Assembly (NCBI GenBank): GCA_021811425.1
Contig: JAJZPA010000011.1
Coordinates: forward strand, 1 to 35,133
Direction of reading: 5' to 3'
DNA: 35,133 bases
DNA from: Bacillota bacterium
GTDB taxonomy: Bacteria > Bacillota > Desulfitobacteriia > Desulfitobacteriales > Desulfitobacteriaceae
The translations under genes and the position numbers were made by a program. Shown piece after piece: positions 18,925-25,916 of the stretch. How positions within the stretch are numbered: position 1 is the stretch's first letter; every line of letters begins with the position of its first letter. The notes beneath the pieces are model-generated. The model did no database searches and had not been told where the DNA came from. It saw nothing but the letters and a program-made list of their open reading frames with translations.

Positions 18925-19274
18925 ATGAATCGAAAGCGCAGCCTAATTCTTGGAGGCATCGGCATCACAGTCTTAATAATGGTTTCAATGTTCCTTAAAT
19001 GGCCCTCGAACATTGCTGCTTGGCATCACTATCAAGCAGTAAAATCCAAAGAAGTGATCGTCCATACTTCAAAAGCTGTTGCAAATCCAAAACTTCAATT
19101 CCTGCTCCAACCCCAAATAATCAAGTTGAACCCAAAATGGATACCTTTCCCAAAAAAGGCCTCTCTGTCCTCAAGTATCAATTGTCAAATTGATTTCCGG
19201 CACCGGGTCCATGTAATGATCCCATAAGCGGCATACTAAGCTCTTTCGGTTGTAACATCGGTGCAGTTGCCTAG
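18925..19274 (+). pseudogene. Broken gene for a short membrane-anchored protein
   Basis: ATG 18925 has GAGGAG upstream and encodes MNRKRSLILGGIGITVLIMV, a basic start and one membrane segment. After ANPK the frame is lost at a CCAAAAC tract. Adding one A moves into the frame that reads TSIPAPTPNNQVEPK then FPKKGLSVLKYQLSN. A TGA at 19191-19193 interrupts it, after which the same frame continues FPAPGPCNDPISGILSSFG to TAG at 19272. So one apparent 1-base deletion and one nonsense codon separate it from an intact protein of about 115 residues. The family is not recognised. A sequencing error in the A-run is possible, but the second lesion argues for real decay. Confidence 0.55.
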
Positions 19275-19317
19275 AGGGGAAGCGAGGGGAACAGGAGAAC
19301 CGTACCTATGCTCCCCT
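19275..19317. repeat. Dispersed GGGGA/TCCCC palindromic repeat, copy 2
   Basis: AGGGGAAGCGAGGGGA, then a core containing CAGGAGAACCGT, then GCTCCCCT. The outer arms match copy 1 at 5765-5800, but the core is the reverse complement (copy 1 has ACGGTTCTCCTG). It abuts the TAG of the broken gene on one side and, on the other, encodes the last residues and stop of the DUF401 gene. Confidence 0.6.
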
Positions 19318-20514
19318 AATAAGGTACAGGATAATGACAGTCGCCAGCAAAGCCGCCTCCGGCCCTAGGAGCGTGCGCAGCACCTTGCGTAGATCCGCCT
19401 TAAAATAATCCACCGTTAAGGCCAGACACAAATGCATGGGGGAGAGCATAATTCCAGCAAAACCGGTGACAAACAAAAATTCCGCCAAAGGAAGTGCAAG
19501 ATGTCCTCCGAATGCAGCCATGGCCAAAGGAAAAACAATACCGATATAGGCCACGGTCAAACCGGTAAGCACACCCGTGATAAAACTGATGATCCCAAAA
19601 ATAACAAAACTTGGCACGGGAAGCTGGGCCAGCAAGGGAGCCAATCCCTCTACAGCTCGGGTTTCAACCAGCACTTCTTTAAAAAGCATGATCACCCAAA
19701 CAAGGATGAGCGTCTTGGGAACCAGCGCCCGGCGACTTAGATCCCAAAATTTGCGCGGGGTATAGCGGTGACGAATAAAGAGCCCTACCAGCACTGAAGC
19801 GACGGCCAAAGCAACTTCCACCTTCAACACCATCACCAAGGTGACAATAATGAGCACCGGAAAAATACTGAAAAACAGTTGTCTCACCAAGGTCCTGCGC
19901 GCCGTAGAACTCTCCTCCACACTAACCACTGCCGGAACCCGCCGTAAAACAGGCAGGCCAAAAAGTATGACCAATAAACCAAAAGGAGCTAAAGCGCCAA
20001 TCAGCGTGGTCAGTCCAAGCCCACTAAGCTGTGAAGCTAAAAGCACTCCCGGATAGAGCGGCAAAAAGTATTCCCAAATATGACGATAGTAATAATTAAC
20101 AAAACTCTTCTCTTCCGCATTAATCGGTGTCCCATCAGCCGCCTGCCCCACTAAAGGAGCAGAAAAAAGCGCCCCTCCGGCCGATGGCATTAAACCGATA
20201 AAAGCCGGCAACAAGGCCATGACAATGCGACGATCGCGAAAAAGCCCGCGTAGCCCAGCCAGCATCCGGTTCAAATACCCCTCCTGGCCCAAAAGATGTT
20301 CAAGAATCATGATTAAAGCCAAGATGATAATCAGCTCCAGAGTGGCCCAACTTGTGCTCGCCTGCCAAGCCATGTTCAAAAACGCCAATGGCTTCGTATG
20401 ATACAGTGCAGCCAAAATGAGCGAAGCGCCAAACATCACCGCACCCAGCGGGACCCTACGCCATAGCAATAGCATGATCAAAACAAAAACAAATAGCAAC
20501 TTCAATCCTTCCAA
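19306..20514 (-). CDS. DUF401 family integral membrane protein
   Basis: A 402-residue very hydrophobic protein with about ten membrane segments. It has the DUF401 hallmark GLMPSAGGALFSAPLVGQAA near residues 110-130 and FVNYYYRHIWEYFLPLYPGVLLAS, and TGVLTGLTVAYIGIVFPL and GFAGIMLSPMHLCLALTVDYF in the C-terminal half. The family resembles anion or gluconate-type permeases, but no substrate is established. It starts at TTG 20514 after GGAGAAGGGG. The last codons (RGA, then TAG) lie inside the dispersed repeat, so the original C-terminus may have been replaced. A minus-strand TATAAT (20586-20591) lies about 75 bases upstream. Confidence 0.82.
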   Translation of the reverse strand: MEGLKLLFVFVLIMLLLWRRVPLGAVMFGASLILAALYHTKPLAFLNMAWQASTSWATLELIIILALIMILEHLLGQEGYLNRMLAGLRGLFRDRRIVMALLPAFIGLMPSAGGALFSAPLVGQAADGTPINAEEKSFVNYYYRHIWEYFLPLYPGVLLASQLSGLGLTTLIGALAPFGLLVILFGLPVLRRVPAVVSVEESSTARRTLVRQLFFSIFPVLIIVTLVMVLKVEVALAVASVLVGLFIRHRYTPRKFWDLSRRALVPKTLILVWVIMLFKEVLVETRAVEGLAPLLAQLPVPSFVIFGIISFITGVLTGLTVAYIGIVFPLAMAAFGGHLALPLAEFLFVTGFAGIMLSPMHLCLALTVDYFKADLRKVLRTLLGPEAALLATVIILYLIRGA

Positions 20515-20636
20515 AAATCCCCTTCTCCTCTCACGTTGTAATTAACTAGACCCATTATCATCCCTCTAGTGAACCCTTTTCCCTCATTATATCATTTCAC
20601 AAGCGATTTAAGCGATTTTTCCGTAACTCATTCCTC

Positions 20637-20665
20637 TTGTCATTATCGGACTGAAGCTATATCAT
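20637..20665 (+). promoter_or_regulatory. Predicted promoter of the leader-peptide/EamA unit
   Basis: TTGTCA (20637-20642), a 17-base spacer and TATCAT (20660-20665). Start near 20672 leaves about 25 bases before the leader ORF. A tandem direct repeat AAGCGATTT-AAGCGATTT (20601-20618) lies just upstream. Confidence 0.6.
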
Positions 20666-20696
20666 AATGTTAAATCAACTCGAAAGGGGGATCATC

Positions 20697-20747
20697 ATGC
20701 TTTTCTCCAACCTATTCGAAAATGATCAACCGGTCCTTCATCTCTAA
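20697..20747 (+). CDS. 16-residue leader peptide of a translational attenuator
   Basis: A short ORF below the track threshold: ATG 20697 to TAA 20745, encoding MLFSNLFENDQPVLHL. A strong AAAGGGGG lies six bases upstream, so it should be translated well. Its last four codons (V-L-H-L, 20733-20744) are exactly the first arm of a 12-bp perfect inverted repeat with 20758-20769. Translation or stalling here would therefore alter RNA folding ahead of the EamA gene. It is judged a regulatory leader rather than a functional protein because of its size, its placement and the following alternative stems. Confidence 0.75.
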   Translation: MLFSNLFENDQPVLHL

Positions 20748-20823
20748 ACTCAAGACGGAGATGAAGGACAATTTCCGTCTTGAGAATTGTTTAGTTATCA
20801 AGTCAATTCTCAGGAGACGGAGG
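20733..20823 (+). promoter_or_regulatory. ermC-type translational attenuator with four alternating RNA segments
   Basis: Three inverted repeats overlap. A:C pairs 20733-20744 with 20758-20769 (12 bp, perfect). B:D pairs 20749-20759 with 20774-20784 (11 bp, perfect). D:E pairs 20772-20789 with 20804-20823 (16 Watson-Crick plus two G-U pairs, one GG bulge, 14-base loop). E contains GGAGG at 20819-20823, the EamA ribosome site. A:C and D:E can coexist and hide the site. B:D excludes both and frees it. A ribosome paused on the leader would cover A and favour B:D, turning the gene on. No U-run follows B:D or D:E, so this reads as translational rather than transcriptional control. Confidence 0.78.
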
Positions 20824-20831
20824 TTAATTTT

Positions 20832-21746
20832 TTGAAAAATTCTATTTTAGGAGCGATTTATCTCTCACTAGCGGCGAGTATCTGGGGTGGAATGTACGTT
20901 ATCAGCAAGTACGTTTTAGGATTTGTCCCTCCTTTTACTCTGCTCTGGTTACGTTACTGTATCGCCTTTGCCTTTCTGTTCGGCATTTGGCAATTCACTC
21001 GTCACAAACAAGCCAGACCCGACAGACTGAACTGGAAAACCGTCCGGCGTTTGGCTTGGATTGGGTTTATCGGTTATTTTGTATCAGTTGGTACTCAATT
21101 TATCGGAACAAAGCTAGCGGATGCGCATACAGGCGCGTTGCTGACATCCGCTTCACCCGCCTTTGTTATTCTCTTTGCCCGACTATTCCTGCACGAACCG
21201 CTCACCTGGCAAAAAGTCTCAGCTTTACTCCTGTCAACCGGGGGAGTCCTAATCGTTGTCGGTTGGGGAAATCATCAGGAAAACAGTTTCTTGGGCGAAC
21301 TTTTCCTCTTGGCAGCGGCGATCACTTGGGCTCTGCTTACCGTATCTGTTCGCCAGGCTGCCCAGTACCATTCGCCTTTGACAACCACAACCTTTGCTTT
21401 AGGATTTGCCCTCATTTTGACCACGCCCCTCATGCTCTGGGAGATTCTGAATACGACAATTTCCTGGTCATCCAGTCCTATCGTTCTTTGGGGCGGCATT
21501 GTCTATCTAGGGCTAATAGCGACAGCGGCAGCCTTTTTCCTCTGGAATAAAGGCATGGAGTTCATCGAGGCGGGCATCGGTTCTCTCTTCTTCTTTTTCC
21601 AACCGATCGTCGGGGCGTTCTTGGGCTGGCTTCTGCTCGGTGAAAAACTGCGTTGGAATTTCTTTTTTGGAGGCTCCTTCATTCTCTTGGGAGTCTTGCT
21701 TGCTACTGTCGACCCACGCACGCTCTTACGTCGTCGCATAGAGTAA
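20832..21746 (+). CDS. EamA/DMT superfamily transporter
   Basis: A 304-residue drug/metabolite-type transporter with ten predicted membrane segments in two EamA repeats. The first starts ILGAIYLSLAASIWGGMYVISKYVLGFVPPFTLLWLRY. The second starts FLGELFLLAAAITWALLTVSVRQ and ends FFFFQPIVGAFLGWLLLGEKL. These proteins export metabolites, amino acids or drugs; the substrate is not readable. The track start (TTG 20787) lies within the attenuator. TTG 20832 is preferred, with GGAGG eight bases upstream. The leader attenuator suggests induction by something that stalls ribosomes, such as an antibiotic or amino acid shortage, but that is inference. Confidence 0.85.
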   Translation: MKNSILGAIYLSLAASIWGGMYVISKYVLGFVPPFTLLWLRYCIAFAFLFGIWQFTRHKQARPDRLNWKTVRRLAWIGFIGYFVSVGTQFIGTKLADAHTGALLTSASPAFVILFARLFLHEPLTWQKVSALLLSTGGVLIVVGWGNHQENSFLGELFLLAAAITWALLTVSVRQAAQYHSPLTTTTFALGFALILTTPLMLWEILNTTISWSSSPIVLWGGIVYLGLIATAAAFFLWNKGMEFIEAGIGSLFFFFQPIVGAFLGWLLLGEKLRWNFFFGGSFILLGVLLATVDPRTLLRRRIE

Positions 21747-21804
21747 AAATCGCTCGTTCAATTCCTCATCAACGCCGCCGGGGCCCAACGATCGTCCACT
21801 GGCT

Positions 21805-21845
21805 AAAAGTGAACCGCTGCCTTCGGCATGCGGTTCACTTTTTCG
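21805..21845. terminator. Bidirectional terminator between EamA and XRE-cupin genes
   Basis: AAAGTGAACCGC (21806-21817) pairs with GCGGTTCACTTT (21830-21841), with an inner TGCC-TTC-GGCA hairpin. A T-run follows on the plus strand (CTTTTT) and TTTT follows on the minus strand. It separates two converging genes. Confidence 0.88.
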
Positions 21846-21849
21846 ACTG

Positions 21850-22404
21850 TTAAAGCGGATAATAGATCACCACTTGAACTTGCGTCAGTGCAGTTGTTCC
21901 GTTTCGGTAACCATGAGGACGATCCCCCGGAAACCGCAACGCATCCCCCTGGTAAACCGTGTAGAGGCTTTCCTCAACCTCCACCTCCAACGTTCCCTCG
22001 GAAACGAGCAAATATTCCTCAACCCCTTTTGGGTGGGCCTCCGAAGCGTGTCTACACCCCGGTTCCAAAACGATGGAAAAGATCTCGAAACGCCGGATTG
22101 GGTCAAAAGGAAAGAGCGGATAAACCCGGTACTGACCATCTTCCTCCAGAAGCGGTTGCAGTGCCTTCCAGGAAACAACGGACACAATCGTCATAGCCTC
22201 TTCCACAAAGGAAGAGAAAGAGACCTGAAATCCATTGGCAATCTTCCATAACGTGGTTACGGTCGGATTGGATTCTCCTCTCTCAATCTGGCCCAACATA
22301 GCCTTGCTCACGCCAGTGATCTCAGCCGCCTTATCTAAGCTAAGCCCCTTTTCACGGCGAATGCGCCGCAGACTTGTGGCAACTCGCTCGTGTATGGAAT
22401 CCAT
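21850..22404 (-). CDS. XRE family regulator with C-terminal cupin domain
   Basis: A 184-residue regulator. Residues about 8-65 form a helix-turn-helix (LRRIRREKGLSLDKAAEITGVSKAMLGQIERGESNPTVTTL). Residues about 105-180 form a cupin (EPGCRHASEAHPKGVEEYLLVSEGTLEVEVEE, then GDALRFPGDRPHGYRN), likely a small-ligand sensor. It is divergent from azlCD with 151 bp between the starts, including a 12-bp perfect inverted repeat. This pairing with azlC is common, and the regulator most likely controls azlCD and itself. The ligand is unknown but could be an amino acid. Confidence 0.88.
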   Translation of the reverse strand: MDSIHERVATSLRRIRREKGLSLDKAAEITGVSKAMLGQIERGESNPTVTTLWKIANGFQVSFSSFVEEAMTIVSVVSWKALQPLLEEDGQYRVYPLFPFDPIRRFEIFSIVLEPGCRHASEAHPKGVEEYLLVSEGTLEVEVEESLYTVYQGDALRFPGDRPHGYRNGTTALTQVQVVIYYPL

Positions 22405-22488
22405 TGTTACCTATCCCCCTTCGCTACACGTCCTGCAATACGTCCTGTGCTCACGCTTCTGCAAGCCTTCCTGTTCCCTGTTCTTGTC

Positions 22489-22514
22489 TAGTATAACATA
22501 CATATGTTATACTA
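22489..22514. promoter_or_regulatory. Operator palindrome between XRE-cupin gene and azlC
   Basis: TAGTATAACATA-CA-TATGTTATACTA is a perfect 12-bp inverted repeat with a 2-bp spacer. A further half-site TATACTA follows at 22518-22524. It overlaps a likely azlC promoter (TTGTCT 22484-22489, TATACT 22508-22513) and minus-strand -10-like boxes. It is probably the binding site of the adjacent XRE regulator. Confidence 0.65.
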
Positions 22515-22555
22515 TGATATACTACCATGATACCCAACAGGGAGGAGATCTAGTC

Positions 22556-23287
22556 ATGGGAAAAAACACGCTGACTTCAGAACATCTTGGGCCATTTCTC
22601 GAAGGGGTAAAGGCAGGGCTGCCTGTCGCGATGGGTTACATCCCCATTGCCATCGCTTTTGGTTTGTTGGCAAAATCCAACGGAGTCCCGATTGCCATTA
22701 GTGTCTCCATGTCCCTCTTCATTTTTGCCGGAGCAAGCCAGTTCGTCGGGGTCAGTCTCCTGACCGCCGGAGCAGCCTACTGGGAAATAATTACGGCCAC
22801 CTTCCTGTTAAACCTGCGCCATTTTTTAATGTCTGCCTCCCTCTCCCCACGCCTTGCAGCACACACACCGAAACGTCGCTTAGCCATCCTGGCTTATGGT
22901 CTTACCGATGAAACCTTCAGCGTTGCTTCGCTTCGACCAGAGAAAACCCTCAGCTTCCCTTTTATTCTGGGGCTTAATCTCATCGCCTTTAGCGCCTGGA
23001 ATGTGGGAACTTGGGCAGGATTCATCTTAGGAACCGGATTACCGGGATCGGTTCGTTCCAGCATGGGGATTGCCCTCTATGCCATGTTTCTCGGTTTATT
23101 AATCCCTGCAGCGAAAAACTCCCACCCGGCCCTCGTCGTCGTGTTGCTGGCCGGAGGGATCCACGCACTCTTGCAATCGCTTCCCCGCTTGGCCTCATTT
23201 TCCAGCAGCTGGGGCATCGTTATCTCTACCGTGCTGGCAGCGGCCATCGGTGCATTACTCTTTCCAGAGGAGGGAAAAGCCGTATGA
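22556..23287 (+). CDS. azlC: AzlC family branched-chain amino acid exporter subunit
   Basis: A 243-residue membrane protein with the AzlC blocks GVKAGLPVAMGYIPIAIAFGLLAKSNG, MSLFIFAGASQFVGVSLL, TFLLNLRHFLMSASLSP and LTDETFSVA. With AzlD it forms a two-part exporter of branched-chain amino acids and analogues. The track ORF begins 107 codons earlier across the XRE gene. ATG 22556 is preferred: GGAGGAG lies upstream and the family N-terminus fits. The stop overlaps the azlD start by ATGA. Confidence 0.9.
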   Translation: MGKNTLTSEHLGPFLEGVKAGLPVAMGYIPIAIAFGLLAKSNGVPIAISVSMSLFIFAGASQFVGVSLLTAGAAYWEIITATFLLNLRHFLMSASLSPRLAAHTPKRRLAILAYGLTDETFSVASLRPEKTLSFPFILGLNLIAFSAWNVGTWAGFILGTGLPGSVRSSMGIALYAMFLGLLIPAAKNSHPALVVVLLAGGIHALLQSLPRLASFSSSWGIVISTVLAAAIGALLFPEEGKAV

Positions 23288-23592
23288 AATCCCTGGCTTT
23301 GTTGGTATTGGGTATGGGGTTGGTAACCTATATTCCCCGTATGCTCCCCATGGTCCTGCTGGGGAAGGTAAACTTGCCTCCTTTCTTGAGCCGTTTCTTA
23401 CAATTCATCCCTTTTGGCGCCCTCAGTGCCCTGATCGTTCCCGGGATTCTCTCTTCCACCAACAGTACGACTTCCGCTGTAGCAGGCGGTGTCGCTGCCT
23501 CTATCCTGGCCTTTTTCCGCCTTAATGTGATGTTTGTGGTTCTGGGTGGCATCCTCGGAGTATTCTTCTGGGAGCTATGGCTCACCCCTTGA
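23284..23592 (+). CDS. azlD: AzlD family small exporter subunit
   Basis: A 102-residue protein with about four hydrophobic segments. LGMGLVTYIPRMLPMVLLG, PPFLSRFLQFIPFGALSALIVPGIL and a hydrophobic C-terminus are family features. The track ORF starts far upstream inside azlC. The ATG at 23284 forms an ATGA overlap with azlC and gives the usual AzlD length. The last 265 bases are antisense to the extended reading frame of the neighbouring cyclase gene. Confidence 0.9.
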   Translation: MKSLALLVLGMGLVTYIPRMLPMVLLGKVNLPPFLSRFLQFIPFGALSALIVPGILSSTNSTTSAVAGGVAASILAFFRLNVMFVVLGGILGVFFWELWLTP

Positions 23593-24230
23593 GACTCAAG
23601 ATGACGCCCTGAGTTGGACGGCATTAACACAGCCCGAACGGGTGCCGCCTCAACACCTTGGAGTTTAAGCGGCAGGGCGAAAAGCATATACCTTCCTTCT
23701 GGAACATCTTTTAGCCTAAGTCCTTCGAGAATGATGACTTCCGCCTGAAATAGAAGCTTGTGGGTTTCATGTTCCGGCTGAGCCCTCTCGATACCCAAGG
23801 CATCGATTCCCACGCCGCTGATTTTCTGGGCAGCCAGGAATGCTGCCCCGCTTTGATCAAGGTACACGAATTCGGGGTCGAACTCTTCCGCCCAGGAATT
23901 TCTCGTCTTCAATAAGACAAAATCGCCTGGCGTAATCCCTATTCCCTGCAAATCAGCCGCTGTGATCTTGTCCTTGGCTTGCGTCAAGTCGAACACTTTA
24001 CAGGGCGTGAGCAAGCGGGCCAAGGGGATGGATTCAATACGTGCTCCCCCCTGAAGCATGTGCAGCGGGGCGTCAATATGCGTCCCTGTATGCAGATCCA
24101 GGTGCAGGGAAGACTCATAGGTACTGCTCTGGGAAAAGTCCTGCCTCACCGTCAGTTCCGGTTTCTTTTCGGCTTTATTTTTATAAACGGACATCCCAGG
24201 ATGAATCGCCATAGAAATATCGTAGAGCAT
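23328..24230 (-). CDS. Cyclase family (kynurenine formamidase-like) protein with read-through tail
   Basis: Residues 1 to about 207 are a complete cyclase/KynB-like metal hydrolase: LYDISMAIHPGMSVY, the metal-binding HTGTHIDAPLHM motif, ITPGDFVLLKTRNS, GVGIDALGIERAQPEHETHKLLF and PLKLQGVEAAPVRAVLM. Family members end here. The frame instead continues about 93 more residues, all antisense to azlD (basic, Pro/Arg-rich, no family match). The natural stop has probably been lost, or a frameshift has removed it. ATG 24230 has AGGAGGG upstream. It lies 30 bp after zwf and is probably co-transcribed. The substrate is unknown. Confidence 0.75.
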   Translation of the reverse strand: MLYDISMAIHPGMSVYKNKAEKKPELTVRQDFSQSSTYESSLHLDLHTGTHIDAPLHMLQGGARIESIPLARLLTPCKVFDLTQAKDKITAADLQGIGITPGDFVLLKTRNSWAEEFDPEFVYLDQSGAAFLAAQKISGVGIDALGIERAQPEHETHKLLFQAEVIILEGLRLKDVPEGRYMLFALPLKLQGVEAAPVRAVLMPSNSGRHLESQGVSHSSQKNTPRMPPRTTNITLRRKKARIEAATPPATAEVVLLVEERIPGTIRALRAPKGMNCKKRLKKGGKFTFPSRTMGSIRGI

Positions 24231-24260
24231 ATCCTTGCCCTCCTTTAACCCTTCACCCCT

Positions 24261-25784
24261 TCAATCCTTTAACCCTTCAATTTCACCGACTGCATCTGCA
24301 GGCTCAAGCTGCCGCCAGTGGCGGCCATCGCGGGTCACTAGCTGTTCAGCTTCCTCAGGTCCCCAACTTCCCGCGCTATAATTCGGGAAATTAGGACTTT
24401 CCCCCTGCCAAGCTTCAAAAATCTGATCAACAAACATCCATGAATACTCTACCTCATCCCAACGGGTAAACAGCGTGGAATCTCCTCGTATGACGTCGAG
24501 CAGAAGCTTTTCATAAGCCTGCGGGGAATTCCCTTCATAATCACAGTTTTGGCAGAAATTCATTCCGACCGGGGTTATTCCCTGTTCCATCCCCGGTTTC
24601 TTGGCGTTGAACTGAAAGAATACCCCTTCTTTCGGCTGAATCCGAATAATTAATACATTCGGGTTGAGATCGGGATATTCCTGCCGATAGAGCACAGCCG
24701 GTAACTGTTTAAACTGGATTACGATCTGGGTCGACTTCTCCGCCAACCGTTTGCCGGTGCGAATATAAAAAGGGACTCCAGCCCAGCGAAAATTATTGAT
24801 CTCGGCTTTCAAAGCAATAAACGTCTCCACCGTCGATGCGGGTGCAACCCCTTCTTCCTCGCGGTAACCCCTCATGCTCCGGCCCGTTCTGCCCCCGGGC
24901 CCATACTGGCCTCGAATCACATTTTGCCTGATGTTTTCCGGCCTAAACCCGGTCAAAGAGCGCAGGACTTTAACCTTTTCATCCCGAATGGATTCGGTGT
25001 CCAAACCCGCCGGAGGTTCCATGGCAGTCAATGTCAGAAGCTGCAGCAGATGATTCTGGAGCATATCCCGCAGTGCCCCCGCTTGCTCATAATACCCTGC
25101 CCGTGTTCCCACGCCGACCGTCTCCGCTGCAGAAATTTGGATATGATCGATATAGCGGCTGTTCCAAATCGGTTCAAATATGGCATTGGCTAACCGGAGC
25201 ACCATGATGTTCTGGATCATTTCCTTGCCTAAATAGTGGTCGATTCGAAAGGTGTTCTCTTCGCCAAAAACCCCGGTAATTTTTTCGTTTAAAGCCCGAG
25301 CTGAGGCGAGATCCCGTCCAAACGGCTTTTCAATGACGACCCGTTTCCAGCCGCTATCCTGTTGGGTTAAGCCCTGAAGCTGAAGTTTTTCCACGATGAT
25401 CTGGAAGTGTTCCGGTGCAACCGCCAAATAATAGATCCGATTGCCTGACGACTGATGATTCGCGTCAATTCCTGCCAGGAATGACTTAAGCTCCGCATAA
25501 CCTGCTTCCTCGTGAAACTCAAAATGTCGGTAGTAAATCTGTCGGGCCAGCCGCTGCCAAACCTCCCCATCCACTGCTTGGCCGCTGAAGGTATTCAAGG
25601 CCTCCTCCACTGTGCGGCGGTATTTTTCATCATCAAGCTTTCGTCTCCCGATAGCCACGAGGGCAAAGCCTTCCGAAAGCCGGTTTTTAGCGGCCAGACT
25701 ATAAATAGCCGGCAACAGTTTGCGATAAGTCAAATCTCCGGTTCCGCCAAAAACCACAAGCACACAGGCGTTGACGCTAGTCAT
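24261..25784 (-). CDS. zwf: Glucose-6-phosphate 1-dehydrogenase
   Basis: A 507-residue NAD(P)-dependent enzyme opening the oxidative pentose phosphate pathway. The N-terminal GGTGDLTYRKLLPA is the nucleotide-binding motif, VIEKPFGRD is the conserved EKP block, and RIDHYLGKE (about 180-188) carries the catalytic His and Lys. The second half has GTRAGYYEQAGALRDMLQNHLLQLL and FYIRTGKRL. The ORF track begins six codons earlier. ATG 25784 is preferred because GAGGAAGG lies eight bases upstream. No gnd or pgl is adjacent. Confidence 0.95.
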   Translation of the reverse strand: MTSVNACVLVVFGGTGDLTYRKLLPAIYSLAAKNRLSEGFALVAIGRRKLDDEKYRRTVEEALNTFSGQAVDGEVWQRLARQIYYRHFEFHEEAGYAELKSFLAGIDANHQSSGNRIYYLAVAPEHFQIIVEKLQLQGLTQQDSGWKRVVIEKPFGRDLASARALNEKITGVFGEENTFRIDHYLGKEMIQNIMVLRLANAIFEPIWNSRYIDHIQISAAETVGVGTRAGYYEQAGALRDMLQNHLLQLLTLTAMEPPAGLDTESIRDEKVKVLRSLTGFRPENIRQNVIRGQYGPGGRTGRSMRGYREEEGVAPASTVETFIALKAEINNFRWAGVPFYIRTGKRLAEKSTQIVIQFKQLPAVLYRQEYPDLNPNVLIIRIQPKEGVFFQFNAKKPGMEQGITPVGMNFCQNCDYEGNSPQAYEKLLLDVIRGDSTLFTRWDEVEYSWMFVDQIFEAWQGESPNFPNYSAGSWGPEEAEQLVTRDGRHWRQLEPADAVGEIEGLKD

Positions 25785-25843
25785 AAGTTTATCCTTCCTC
25801 ATTTAAAAGTATCAAATAACATTTTATGATCCTACATTTTTTA

Positions 25844-25872
25844 TTGCAAGTAATGACAGGTTCCATTATCTT
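25844..25872 (+). promoter_or_regulatory. Possible promoter of trkA-trkH
   Basis: TTGCAA (25844-25849), a 17-base spacer and TATCTT (25867-25872) lie about 45 bases before trkA. The -10 box is weak. Confidence 0.35.
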
Positions 25873-25916
25873 ATAAGGGTAACCTATTGTAAGCTTGAAC
25901 ATGCGGGGGTGCCTTT

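Noticed and set aside
20749-20795. Transcription terminator ahead of the EamA gene
   Set aside because: The B:D stem is strong but is followed by AATTGTTTAG, not a U-run, and the D:E stem is followed by the ribosome site and start. Translational control fits better.
21828-22251. Plus-strand ORFs of 122-125 aa opposite the XRE-cupin gene
   Set aside because: They are shadow frames with low-complexity Pro/Arg content. The minus strand encodes an intact regulator.
22235-22555. The long N-terminal extension of the azlC ORF in the track
   Set aside because: It is antisense to the XRE-cupin gene and crosses the operator. A strong GGAGG and the family N-terminus place the start at 22556.
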